Assembly (NCBI RefSeq): GCF_902728265.1
Contig: NZ_CACVBR010000006.1
Span: 96,819-160,818 of the forward strand
Source: Chryseobacterium potabilaquae
Lineage (GTDB): Bacteria; Bacteroidota; Bacteroidia; Flavobacteriales; Weeksellaceae
Length of the DNA: 64,000 nucleotides
Direction: 5' to 3'
A model generated the notes under the pieces. That model saw only the letters and a list, made by a program, of their open reading frames with translations, ran no database searches and was not told where the DNA came from. The translations under genes were made by a program, and so were the position numbers. Of the stretch, positions 24,969 through 33,624 are shown piece by piece (within the stretch, counting starts at the first letter, position 1; each line of letters begins with the position of its first letter).

Positions 24969-26249
24969 TTAAAAATTTTTTATTTGTTCAGTGGTGTAAC
25001 CTTTTTCTTTTAGTATACTAATATATTCTTCTGCACTGGCGGTCATCCAGCTAATATCTTCAGAAGCTGTTTTTTTGTCAATGGTAAATTCTAGAATTCC
25101 TACATTCTTATTCATCCAAGGAACCAGATAATATTTTAGCCCACCTTTATAGGCTTTTAAATCGTTGAAATCTTTTCCCTGTGGAGTTATTAATACCAAT
25201 TGAAGAGTGAAATAATATAAAAAAGGTATTAAAAAAGATAACCAATAAGCTTTTTTTAGAAATGAATATTTGTTTAATGATAAACCATACCCGATGGAGA
25301 GAGCAAATATAATATTAAATGGTAGAAAAAATACATAATTATCAGTTACTGCATAAAAAGCGGAAAAGCCATAAATGCATACAGAAGCCACGAAAAAGGT
25401 ATAGAACATCTTAACATTGACTTTATAGAGTGTGATGATTCCTATAATTCCGAAAAAAATGAAAATAGAAAAATTATAAAGCAGATAAGCCAAGGACTTT
25501 ATAAAATCTTGGATATATTGAGAAAAGCTTTTTTTTAATGAGTCTTCTACCCAACTGGCCTTATCTGATGATATAGGAGATTGAAGGGGTAACCCTTGAG
25601 AATAGTTGACAATGAAGAGTAGCGCAAAGAAAATTAAAAAAAATAATAATGAATAGCAGATTTCTTTTTTTTCTGACCGAAAGCAATATAGAAATAATAG
25701 GAATGCAGGAATCAATAAAATATTCCCTATATGAAGCCATACACTTATTCCTAATAGGATCCCTGCTGATATAAGGTATTTTTTATGAGGTGTAAGGAAA
25801 CTTTTAATTATACATAAAAAGAAGAGACTTATCCATGCTGTGTTATAAGTATATACTTCAACTATTTCGGCATTTTTCCAAAAAGTAAAGCTAAAGCCAA
25901 ACACGATTGCAGCCACTATGGAAGGCGTATTTTTTTTGGTTAGATCATGAACAGTAATATAGATAAGAGAAACTGTTATAGCAGCAGAAAGTATGACTAG
26001 GAGTCTATTTGCTTCTATGGCATTGATATTTAAAATGCTTTTTAGTAAAATGGAGGTATTTACATAGAGTAAATGTGAGTTTAAAGTTGCTGTAGTTATA
26101 TACTCACCCTTTTCCACTAGAAATACAAACCCTACACAGTCTCCAAAAGGAATTTTTGAGAAACTTCCCCAATAATAAATAGTGGAAAATGATAAAAAGA
26201 TTAATACAAAAAGACTACGTTTGGTATTAGTTTTTAAAAATAGGGACAT
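24969..26249 (-). CDS. DUF2723-like multi-spanning membrane protein
   Basis: A 426-residue inner-membrane protein with about ten hydrophobic helices. The N-terminal region (YWGSFSKIPFGDCVGFVFLV) and the motif FWKNAEIVEVYTYNTAW after the third helix recall the DUF2723 / protein O-mannosyltransferase-like family. In such enzymes, acidic residues in the first loop and a later aromatic-rich loop contact the lipid-linked sugar donor. The C-terminal soluble tail is short. The ATG at 26249 is preferred over a TTG at 26267; both lie inside the 3' end of the upstream DUF2480 gene. That overlap of about 23 bases suggests coupled translation. A glycosyltransferase role is inference. Confidence 0.75.
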   Translation of the reverse strand: MSLFLKTNTKRSLFVLIFLSFSTIYYWGSFSKIPFGDCVGFVFLVEKGEYITTATLNSHLLYVNTSILLKSILNINAIEANRLLVILSAAITVSLIYITVHDLTKKNTPSIVAAIVFGFSFTFWKNAEIVEVYTYNTAWISLFFLCIIKSFLTPHKKYLISAGILLGISVWLHIGNILLIPAFLLFLYCFRSEKKEICYSLLFFLIFFALLFIVNYSQGLPLQSPISSDKASWVEDSLKKSFSQYIQDFIKSLAYLLYNFSIFIFFGIIGIITLYKVNVKMFYTFFVASVCIYGFSAFYAVTDNYVFFLPFNIIFALSIGYGLSLNKYSFLKKAYWLSFLIPFLYYFTLQLVLITPQGKDFNDLKAYKGGLKYYLVPWMNKNVGILEFTIDKKTASEDISWMTASAEEYISILKEKGYTTEQIKNF

Positions 26250-26736
26250 TTGAGCACGCTTCTCCAAACATTAAAGATTTTACAATGGGTTTTAATTGTT
26301 CTACTAGTTCGATATAGGCATTTTCAGGAATTTCGTGATCTGAACATCCTTTAACAAGAATTCTTTTGCCTCTTAATTGATCAAAGTCGTAGGTTTGGAT
26401 GGCGTTATGCATTAAAATTATTTCTAAATCCTCACGACTTCCGAAAACAATTTTTTTCGCAACATCCGTAAGCTGAGCAGTAAGTAAAAAATAAGCCCAA
26501 AGTGGAACAATTGCATCTGCAGAATTGTATATATAGATATAAGAGTCTCTGTATTCTTCAATATCTAAAGCGGATACTTTTTCTCTAAAATCTTTTTCTT
26601 TTAAGATCGTTTCCATGAAAAGGAAATCTTTCAAATCAATACCTATTCTTTCCCCTTTAGGAACCAGGTAAGTGAGATCAAAATTAACTAAGCCGCTTTC
26701 TGCAACTTTATTTCGGATTTCAAATTCTTGTGACAT
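26227..26736 (-). CDS. DUF2480 family protein
   Basis: A 169-residue cytoplasmic protein of DUF2480, a family found in Bacteroidota. The ATG at 26736 is preferred since MSQEFEIRNKVAESGL is the expected start; the ORF would otherwise run seven codons into the promoter. Recognisable stretches are FDLTYLVPKGERIGIDLKDFLF and the C-terminal VKGCSDHEIPENAYIEL with a Cys that recurs in SLMFGEACSNVPIFKN. The family has no established function. It is the first gene of a two-gene unit and divergent from lpxB, with overlapping promoter region. Confidence 0.85.
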   Translation of the reverse strand: MSQEFEIRNKVAESGLVNFDLTYLVPKGERIGIDLKDFLFMETILKEKDFREKVSALDIEEYRDSYIYIYNSADAIVPLWAYFLLTAQLTDVAKKIVFGSREDLEIILMHNAIQTYDFDQLRGKRILVKGCSDHEIPENAYIELVEQLKPIVKSLMFGEACSNVPIFKN

Positions 26737-26744
26737 TTTATGAT

Positions 26745-26752
26745 TATCTTTG
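26745..26752 (+). promoter_or_regulatory. -7 box of lpxB
   Basis: TATCTTTG on the plus strand, giving a leader of about 55 bases to the lpxB ATG at 26814. It lies two bases from the opposing box. Confidence 0.6.
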
Positions 26753-26754
26753 GT

Positions 26755-26762
26755 CAAATTTA
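26755..26762 (-). promoter_or_regulatory. -7 box of the DUF2480 gene
   Basis: TAAATTTG on the minus strand, with the ATG at 26736 about 18 bases downstream. It is back to back with the lpxB box. Confidence 0.55.
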
Positions 26763-26813
26763 CAAATTATGTTCCACATCGGACGTAAATTGTTATTTAT
26801 CTTTACAATAGAA

Positions 26814-27917
26814 ATGAAATATTATATTATTGCAGGTGAAGCCTCTGGTGACTTACATGGAAGTAATTTGATGAAAGCCTTAAGAAAAAAAGATCCTAAT
26901 GCAGAATTTAGGTTCTGGGGAGGTGATTTAATGAGTCAGCAAGGAGGTGTTTTAGTAAAGCATTATCGAGATCTCGCTTTTATGGGATTTTTGGAGGTTG
27001 CTATGAACTTGAGGACGATACTTAATAATATTAAATTTTGTAAGCAGGATATAAAAAAATATAGACCAGATATCTTAATCCTAGTTGATTATCCCGGTTT
27101 TAACTTAAGAATTGCAAAGTTTGCAAAAGAGCTAGGAATTAAGGTGATATATTATATTTCGCCTCAACTTTGGGCATGGAAAGAAGGCCGGGTAGAAATT
27201 ATTAAAAAATACGTAGATGAGATGATGGTCATTCTTCCATTTGAAGAAGAGTTTTATATAAAACATGGTGTTCATTCTCATTTTGTGGGACATCCTTTAT
27301 TGGATGCTATTTCAAATTTACCAGAGATCTCAAGTAAAGAGTTTAAAGCTAAGAATGGCCTAAATGATAAAGAAATTATAGCATTATTACCGGGATCTAG
27401 AAAACAAGAGGTTGATAAAATGTTGGCTATAATGCTTTCTGTGAGATCTTATTTTAAAGAATATCAATTTGTTATTGCAGGTGCGCCTAGCCTTCCTAAA
27501 GAATTTTATGAAAAGTATGTGGATGAAAACGTGCATTTTGTTTCGAATAGAACTTACGATTTGTTAAGGTGCTCAAAGGCAGCTTTGGTTACATCTGGAA
27601 CCGCGACTTTAGAAACTGCATTGTTGAACATTCCGGAGGTGGTTTGCTATAAAGGCAGTACAATTTCATATGCTATTGCCAAAAGATTGGTTAAGAATAT
27701 CAATTATATTTCTTTAGTTAATCTCATTATGGATAGGGAGGTTGTTAAAGAATTAATTCAAGATGATTTAAATACAAAAAATCTGGTAGAAGAACTTAAG
27801 GGAATTTTGGAAGGAGATAAAAGAGATCAAGTTCTAAAAGATTATGAACTTTTAAGAGAAAAGTTAGGAGGTGAAGGAGCAAGTGAAAATGCAGCAAAAT
27901 TGATATTTGAATCTTAA
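26814..27917 (+). CDS. lpxB: Lipid-A-disaccharide synthase
   Basis: A 367-residue peripheral membrane glycosyltransferase (GT19). It joins UDP-diacylglucosamine and lipid X to make the lipid A disaccharide. The start MKYYIIAGEASGDLHGSNLM is the LpxB hallmark, which is why the ATG at 26814 is chosen over upstream in-frame ATGs. Further conserved pieces are FWGGDLM, LVDYPGFNLRIAKF, YYISPQLWAWKEGR, the LPGSRKQEV nucleotide-binding loop and LVTSGTATLE near the C-terminus. Other lipid A genes are not nearby. Confidence 0.97.
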   Translation: MKYYIIAGEASGDLHGSNLMKALRKKDPNAEFRFWGGDLMSQQGGVLVKHYRDLAFMGFLEVAMNLRTILNNIKFCKQDIKKYRPDILILVDYPGFNLRIAKFAKELGIKVIYYISPQLWAWKEGRVEIIKKYVDEMMVILPFEEEFYIKHGVHSHFVGHPLLDAISNLPEISSKEFKAKNGLNDKEIIALLPGSRKQEVDKMLAIMLSVRSYFKEYQFVIAGAPSLPKEFYEKYVDENVHFVSNRTYDLLRCSKAALVTSGTATLETALLNIPEVVCYKGSTISYAIAKRLVKNINYISLVNLIMDREVVKELIQDDLNTKNLVEELKGILEGDKRDQVLKDYELLREKLGGEGASENAAKLIFES

Positions 27918-27966
27918 TTGCGGAAAGTATATTGTAAACAGGCTTAAAATATAGAATTAATGATAT

Positions 27967-27997
27967 AAATCGTAGAATTTTTTTCTGCGATTTTCTA
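27967..27997 (+). terminator. Possible terminator downstream of lpxB
   Basis: AATCGTAGAA and TTCTGCGATT form an imperfect hairpin followed by TTCTAATT. It is only moderately T-rich. Confidence 0.45.
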
Positions 27998-28090
27998 ATT
28001 ATAGCCTTAAAGTCCCTTAATTTTTCAAAATTTTAAATTTTTGATAATACTTTAATATTGGATTAACTATTTTGGTCGATAAAATCATAG

Positions 28091-29860
28091 TTGAGTAAAC
28101 AACCACTTCTTATTCTTGTCATTTGTTTCATCTTGGGAATTTTCTGTCAGGATATATTTTTCTTTCAAGAAAATGTAATGTACTTAATTGTTTTAGGGTA
28201 TATTGTTGTTTTGATTTTTACCTTCTTCAAATCTTTTATGATCTATAAACTAATGCCATACTTGCTTGGTATAATGTTTTTGGGGATAGGTATTATTTTT
28301 CATTTCCTGAATACGGTTTCATTCGAAAACCATCCTATTTCTAAAAATGAAACCATTGTTTTTACCATTTCAAAAAAATTAAATTCAAACAACCAATTCA
28401 AAAAATATGAAATTGTTGCACAGACTGTAGCTACTAATTTTAAGGCCGTATTTTATGTGCCGAAAGAAAAAAAAGAATTAGACTTTAATCATATTTACAA
28501 GGCCAATGTATATGTTGCATTATTAAATCCTCCTCAATATGATTTTCAATTTGATTACAGCCAATATTTGAAAAGGAAAGGAATTGATTATCAGTGTTAT
28601 TTTTCTGGAAATTTGTTAGAAAGCACTAAGGAGTCTTTTTATTTGAATGAAAAAATTCGTCAAAAAAGATGGGAGCTATTACAGACTATGGACAAACTGA
28701 AGATGTCTTCTCAAAGCCGAGAGTTTTTAAAAGGAATTATTTTAGCCGATAGAACAGAAATGGACTATCAAACAATGGAAGACTTTAATAAAACAGGGTT
28801 AATTCATTTATTGGCTATTTCAGGGACACATATAGCTGTTATTTTTGGACTTTTTTATTTTATCTCCACTCGATATTCTCCTGTGAGATTCAAAAAGTAC
28901 GGGGTTATTGGAAGCGTTATCTTGATTTGGATATTTGCTGCTTTTATTGGGTTTGGTAATTCTGTTTTGCGATCTTGTATTATGCTAACAGTTTATTTTA
29001 TGTATGTTTTGTTGGAAAGGAAGCCGGACGTTTTACATTCAATGGCTTTAGCGAGTTTTATTATTTTGATTTCGGATACACAACAAATATTTGATGTTGG
29101 TTTTCAATTGAGTTTTCTTGCAGTATTGGGAATTTATTGGCTAAATCAGCCTATTTTAAAATGTTTTCCAAGACAAGATAATTATTTGAAAAAAATTGTA
29201 TTTAATACGTTCTCAATTTCTGTTTCTGCTCAATTGGCAACCCTTCCACTTGTGTTATATTATTTTCATCAGTTTTCGTTCATTTCAATTATTGCCAATT
29301 TTATAATAGTGCCTTTTTCAGAATTTATTATTGTATTTTCATTTTTAATGACAACTTTAGTAGCTATTAAATTGGATTTTGTTTTTATGACGATGATGTA
29401 TGACTTTGTTATAGATTTCCTTTTAAAAACAATTCATTGGTTTGCGGGCTTTGATATGTTTTTATTTAAAAATGTTTCGGTGAATATTTCTGAAATGTTT
29501 TTATTGTTGGGTATTGTTTATTTAGTACGATTTGTTATTTTGAAAATTAATATTAGAAATACGGCAAGGCTAGTTATGGCTATGTTGCTCTATTGTATAA
29601 TGAGGATTGGTTTTAATATATACCAATATCAATTGGATGAAGTATTAATTCATGATTTTTATAAAAGTAAAATCTTTTCAGTAAAAAAAGGAAATAAAGC
29701 TTGTTTTTGGGTTGAAGACGGAATAGACATAAAGAAGGTTGATACATATATTATATCTCAATATAGATGTTCCAGAAGACTGGATGATGTTCAGGTAAAA
29801 ACTTTTCCGGCTTCGGTGAAAAAGGTAGTTTATGATGAAAAAGAGTATCATTTGAAATAA
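28091..29860 (+). CDS. comEC: ComEC/Rec2 family DNA-uptake channel protein
   Basis: A 589-residue polytopic membrane protein of the ComEC family, which carries single-stranded DNA across the inner membrane in transformation. The N-terminal three-helix part and a soluble OB-like region (about residues 70-200) precede the Competence domain (about 205-490). The signature LIHLLAISGTHIAVIFGL is clear, and FIGFGNSVLRSCIM follows. The start is TTG: an in-frame TAG lies directly before it and SKQPLLILVICFILGI is the usual beginning. There is no C-terminal metallo-beta-lactamase domain, unlike Bacillus ComEC; only a 90-residue tail. No other competence genes are nearby. Confidence 0.9.
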   Translation: MSKQPLLILVICFILGIFCQDIFFFQENVMYLIVLGYIVVLIFTFFKSFMIYKLMPYLLGIMFLGIGIIFHFLNTVSFENHPISKNETIVFTISKKLNSNNQFKKYEIVAQTVATNFKAVFYVPKEKKELDFNHIYKANVYVALLNPPQYDFQFDYSQYLKRKGIDYQCYFSGNLLESTKESFYLNEKIRQKRWELLQTMDKLKMSSQSREFLKGIILADRTEMDYQTMEDFNKTGLIHLLAISGTHIAVIFGLFYFISTRYSPVRFKKYGVIGSVILIWIFAAFIGFGNSVLRSCIMLTVYFMYVLLERKPDVLHSMALASFIILISDTQQIFDVGFQLSFLAVLGIYWLNQPILKCFPRQDNYLKKIVFNTFSISVSAQLATLPLVLYYFHQFSFISIIANFIIVPFSEFIIVFSFLMTTLVAIKLDFVFMTMMYDFVIDFLLKTIHWFAGFDMFLFKNVSVNISEMFLLLGIVYLVRFVILKINIRNTARLVMAMLLYCIMRIGFNIYQYQLDEVLIHDFYKSKIFSVKKGNKACFWVEDGIDIKKVDTYIISQYRCSRRLDDVQVKTFPASVKKVVYDEKEYHLK

Positions 29861-29950
29861 TGGTAAGATTCTGTTGTTTTCCTTTATTCATAATGAGTAA
29901 CGTCTTATTTAGAAAGATTACAAACTGGCTATTTGTGAGATTTCTCACTT

Positions 29951-29979
29951 TTTGTTGTAGTTAACATTTCTTAATTTTG
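29951..29979 (+). promoter_or_regulatory. Promoter of the sdhCAB operon
   Basis: -33 TTTG (29951-29954), a 17-base spacer and -7 TAATTTTG (29972-29979), 25 bases before the sdhC ATG. Confidence 0.55.
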
Positions 29980-30003
29980 TGCAAATTCAAATTTAAACTT
30001 AAT

Positions 30004-30666
30004 ATGGCAGGTTTAACAAGTTCTACAATAGGTAGGAAGTATGCAATGGCACTTTCGGCAATGTTTCTGCTGATTTTCTTAGTGATGCACATGTCTACCA
30101 ACATGACATCTGTTTTTAGTGAAGATGCTTTTAATAACGCATCTCATTTTATGGGATATAATCCGGCAGTGCAGTATCTTTTACAGCCGGTTCTTATGAT
30201 TGCAGTGATTTTCCATTTTGTAATGGGTTTTGTTCTTGAAGTTAAGAATAATAAGGCTCGTCCGGTAAAATATGCCAATAATAATGGAGCTGCAAATTCT
30301 AGCTGGATGTCTAGAAATATGATTATTTCGGGAGCTGTTGTGCTTGCATTCCTTGCATTGCATTTTTATGATTTTTATTTTCCTGAAATGAATTATAAAT
30401 ATATTCAAGGGAATACTCCTGATGAAACAAGATATTGGGCAGAGCTACATCATAAGTTCCATGATATCTGGAGAGTCTTGCTATATGTAGTAGCATTTGT
30501 GCTACTAGGTTTGCATTTAGCTCATGGTTTTCAGTCTTCATTCCAATCTATTGGTGCAAGACATCCTAAGTATACCCCTATTATTAAAGCATTTGGAAAC
30601 TGGTATTCAATACTTATTCCACTAGGTTTTATTTTTATAGCAATTTTTCACTTTGTAACTCAATAA
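30004..30666 (+). CDS. sdhC: Succinate dehydrogenase cytochrome b subunit
   Basis: A 220-residue membrane anchor of the type B succinate:quinone oxidoreductase. There are five hydrophobic helices with His residues placed as expected for two haems b (HMSTNM, HFVMGF, HHKFHDIWR, HLAHGFQSSF). I start at the ATG at 30004 because MAGLTSSTIGRKYAMALSA is the family beginning; the longer ORF has no ATG. A single fused anchor replaces separate SdhC and SdhD, as in epsilonproteobacterial fumarate reductase. It is 15 bases upstream of sdhA. Confidence 0.95.
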   Translation: MAGLTSSTIGRKYAMALSAMFLLIFLVMHMSTNMTSVFSEDAFNNASHFMGYNPAVQYLLQPVLMIAVIFHFVMGFVLEVKNNKARPVKYANNNGAANSSWMSRNMIISGAVVLAFLALHFYDFYFPEMNYKYIQGNTPDETRYWAELHHKFHDIWRVLLYVVAFVLLGLHLAHGFQSSFQSIGARHPKYTPIIKAFGNWYSILIPLGFIFIAIFHFVTQ

Positions 30667-30681
30667 TATCAATATACTAAT

Positions 30682-32694
30682 ATGAGTAAATTAGATTCAA
30701 GAATTCCAGGAGGTCCTCTTAAGGATAAATGGAAAAATCATAAAGACCATATGAACCTTGTTGCACCAAACAACAGAGATAAAATTGATATTATTGTTGT
30801 TGGAACAGGGTTAGCGGGCGGTTCTGCTGCTGCTACTTTGGCTGAACAAGGATATAATGTAAAAGCATTTTGTTATCAAGATTCTCCAAGAAGAGCGCAT
30901 TCAATTGCTGCTCAAGGGGGGATTAATGCGGCTAAAAACTACCAAGGAGATGGTGACTCTACCTACAGGCTATTCTATGATACGATTAAGGGAGGAGATT
31001 ATAGAGCGAGAGAGGCAAATGTTTATAGATTATCTGAAGTTTCTGCAAATATTATTGATCAATGTGTTGCTCAAGGTGTTCCTTTTGGAAGAGAATACGG
31101 AGGACAATTAGATAATCGTTCTTTTGGAGGAGTACAGGTAAAAAGAACTTTTTATGCAAAAGGACAAACTGGTCAACAGTTATTATTAGGTGCATATTCT
31201 GCTATGAGCCGTCAAATTGGTAAAGGTAGAATTAAAATGTATAACCGTCATGAAATGATGGACCTTGTTATTGTTGACGGAAAGGCAAGAGGTATTATTG
31301 CAAGAAATCTTGTAACAGGTGAAATTGAGAGACATTCTGCTCATGCTGTTGTTATTGCTTCTGGAGGTTATGGAAATGTATATTTTCTTTCTACGAATGC
31401 AATGGGCTCAAATGTATCTGCAGCTTGGAAAATCCATAAAAAAGGGGCCTACTTTGCAAACCCATGCTATGTGCAAATTCACCCAACATGTATTCCGGTT
31501 CATGGAACTCAGCAGTCTAAATTGACACTGATGTCCGAATCATTAAGAAACTCCGGAAGAATATGGGTTCCTAAAAAAATTGAAGATTCAGTGGCAATTA
31601 GGGAAGGGAAACTAAGACCAGAGAATATCAAAGAAGAGGATAGAGATTACTATTTGGAAAGAAGATATCCTGCCTTCGGTAACCTTGTGCCTAGAGATGT
31701 TGCCTCTAGAGCTGCTAAGGAAAGATGCGATGCTGGTTTCGGAATCGAAAATAATGATACACAAGAAGGTGTTTACTTAGATTTCTCTACCGAAATCATG
31801 AAAAAAGGTAAGGAAGCTGCTATTGAAAAACATATTCATAATCCAACTGATCAACAAATCTATGATCTAGGTAAAAGCTGGGTTGAAGAAAAGTATGGTA
31901 ATTTATTCGTTATGTATGAAAAAATTACGGCTGATGATCCTTATAAAACACCAATGAAGATTTATCCTGCAGTGCACTATACTATGGGTGGTGTTTGGGT
32001 TGATTACAATCTTCAGTCTACTATTCCAGGATGTTTTGTTGTGGGAGAAGCTAACTTCTCCGATCACGGAGCAAACAGACTGGGTGCTTCTGCTTTAATG
32101 CAGGGGCTTGCTGATGGATATTTTGTACTTCCTTATACGATTGCGGATTACCTTTCAGCAGATATTAGGACGGGAGCTATCCCGACAAATTCTGCATCTT
32201 TTGATGAAGCCGAAAAGGGAATTAAAGAGAAAATTGATTTCTTCCTACATAATAAAGGAACTCATTCCGTGGATCATTTCCATAAAAGATTAGGTCATAT
32301 TATGTGGAATAAAGTAGGTATGGGAAGAACTCCTGAAGGATTAAGAGAAGCCATTAAAGAAATTGAAGAAGTAAGAAATGATTTCTGGAAAAATGTAAAG
32401 GTTCCTGGTGAAGGAGAGGGTATGAACACTGAGCTTGAAAAGGCCTTCAGAGTGGCTGATTTCCTAGAATTGGGTCAGTTAATGGCTATCGATGCTTTGC
32501 ATAGGAATGAATCTTGTGGAGGGCATTTCCGAGAAGATCACTCAACTCCGGATGGAGAAGCGGAAAGGGATGATGTTAATTATAAATACGTCGGAGCTTG
32601 GGAATATCAAGGATCGGATATCAATGCGGAAGTGTTGCATAAAGAAGAATTGATATACGATAACATCGAGGTTAAAACTAGAAGTTACAAATAA
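30682..32694 (+). CDS. sdhA: Succinate dehydrogenase flavoprotein subunit
   Basis: The 670-residue catalytic subunit. It oxidises succinate to fumarate and passes electrons to the SdhB iron-sulphur chain. The FAD-binding [17 protein letters not shown] lies near residue 38. The covalent FAD-His motif [11 protein letters not shown] follows at about residue 73. The substrate-site region HPTCIPVHG, the capping domain and the catalytic Arg region [11 protein letters not shown] are also present. [21 protein letters not shown] closes the FAD domain. The length and the type B form (closer to fumarate reductases with long C-termini) fit Bacteroidota. It is co-transcribed with sdhC and sdhB. Confidence 0.97.
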   Translation: MSKLDSRIPGGPLKDKWKNHKDHMNLVAPNNRDKIDIIVVGTGLAGGSAAATLAEQGYNVKAFCYQDSPRRAHSIAAQGGINAAKNYQGDGDSTYRLFYDTIKGGDYRAREANVYRLSEVSANIIDQCVAQGVPFGREYGGQLDNRSFGGVQVKRTFYAKGQTGQQLLLGAYSAMSRQIGKGRIKMYNRHEMMDLVIVDGKARGIIARNLVTGEIERHSAHAVVIASGGYGNVYFLSTNAMGSNVSAAWKIHKKGAYFANPCYVQIHPTCIPVHGTQQSKLTLMSESLRNSGRIWVPKKIEDSVAIREGKLRPENIKEEDRDYYLERRYPAFGNLVPRDVASRAAKERCDAGFGIENNDTQEGVYLDFSTEIMKKGKEAAIEKHIHNPTDQQIYDLGKSWVEEKYGNLFVMYEKITADDPYKTPMKIYPAVHYTMGGVWVDYNLQSTIPGCFVVGEANFSDHGANRLGASALMQGLADGYFVLPYTIADYLSADIRTGAIPTNSASFDEAEKGIKEKIDFFLHNKGTHSVDHFHKRLGHIMWNKVGMGRTPEGLREAIKEIEEVRNDFWKNVKVPGEGEGMNTELEKAFRVADFLELGQLMAIDALHRNESCGGHFREDHSTPDGEAERDDVNYKYVGAWEYQGSDINAEVLHKEELIYDNIEVKTRSYK

Positions 32695-32719
32695 TCTCCA
32701 ATCTATTAAATATAACATT

Positions 32720-33487
32720 ATGAATGCAAAAAAAGGCTTACATCTTACGCTGAAAATTTGGAGACAAAAAAATAACAAATCTAAAGGTCAGTTTGAGACT
32801 TATAAAATATCGGATGTTTCAACAGATTCCTCATTTTTGGAAATGTTGGATATCCTAAATGAAAATCTTATTAACGAAGGAAAGGAACCCATCGCTTTTG
32901 ATCATGATTGTCGTGAGGGTATTTGTGGAATGTGTTCCCTATATATTAATGGAAGAGCGCACGGTCCAGATACAGGAATCACTACATGTCAGCTTCACAT
33001 GAGAATGTTTAAAGATGGTGAAACAATAGTGATTGAACCTTGGAGAAGTGCTGCTTTCCCTGTTATTAAGGACTTAATGGTAGACAGAAGTGCATTTGAC
33101 AGAGTCATGGCTGCAGGAGGTTTCATTTCAGTAAACACTTCGGGGAATACACTGGATGCTAATGCTATTCCTGTTCCTAAAGAAGATGCTGATAGAGCAA
33201 TGGATGCTGCTGCATGTATTGGATGTGGGGCTTGTGTGGCTACTTGTAAAAATGGATCTGCAATGTTGTTTGTTGGAGCAAAAGTTTCTCAGTTTGCTTT
33301 ACTTCCTCAAGGAAGAGTAGAAGCGAAGCGAAGAGTTCTTAATATGGTGAAGGCTATGGATGAAGAAGGCTTTGGAAATTGTTCAAATACAGGAGCTTGT
33401 GAAGTGGAATGTCCTAAAGGAATTTCTCTTGAAAATATTGCTAGAATGAATAGAGAATATATGGCTGCCTTTGTAGACAAAGGATAA
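32720..33487 (+). CDS. sdhB: Succinate dehydrogenase iron-sulphur subunit
   Basis: A 255-residue electron-transfer subunit. The N-terminal plant-type ferredoxin domain binds [2Fe-2S] ([12 protein letters not shown], then the fourth Cys in TTCQLH). The C-terminal domain has the cluster motifs [15 protein letters not shown] and [15 protein letters not shown] for the [4Fe-4S] and [3Fe-4S] centres. The order C-A-B and spacing of 15-25 bases mark one operon. A terminator follows about 20 bases after the stop. Confidence 0.97.
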   Translation: MNAKKGLHLTLKIWRQKNNKSKGQFETYKISDVSTDSSFLEMLDILNENLINEGKEPIAFDHDCREGICGMCSLYINGRAHGPDTGITTCQLHMRMFKDGETIVIEPWRSAAFPVIKDLMVDRSAFDRVMAAGGFISVNTSGNTLDANAIPVPKEDADRAMDAAACIGCGACVATCKNGSAMLFVGAKVSQFALLPQGRVEAKRRVLNMVKAMDEEGFGNCSNTGACEVECPKGISLENIARMNREYMAAFVDKG

Positions 33488-33506
33488 ATATAGATTCCAG
33501 ATATTT

Positions 33507-33542
33507 GAAAAATCGTCTTCCTAGTGGAATGGCGATTTTTTT
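33507..33542 (+). terminator. Terminator after sdhB
   Basis: AAAAATCG/CGATTTTT stem with a loop that contains a short inner TTCC/GGAA pair; a T run follows. Confidence 0.8.
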
Positions 33543-33596
33543 AGTTAAATCTTTCTTAAAAATTTTATTTCACTGTTTAAAGTTTATTGAAAAACT

Positions 33597-33604
33597 TATT
33601 TTTG
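33597..33604 (+). promoter_or_regulatory. -7 box of the TlpA-like gene
   Basis: TATTTTTG followed by CG, 20 bases before the ATG. Confidence 0.55.
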
Positions 33605-33624
33605 CGTAATTATTAAAAATCAAA

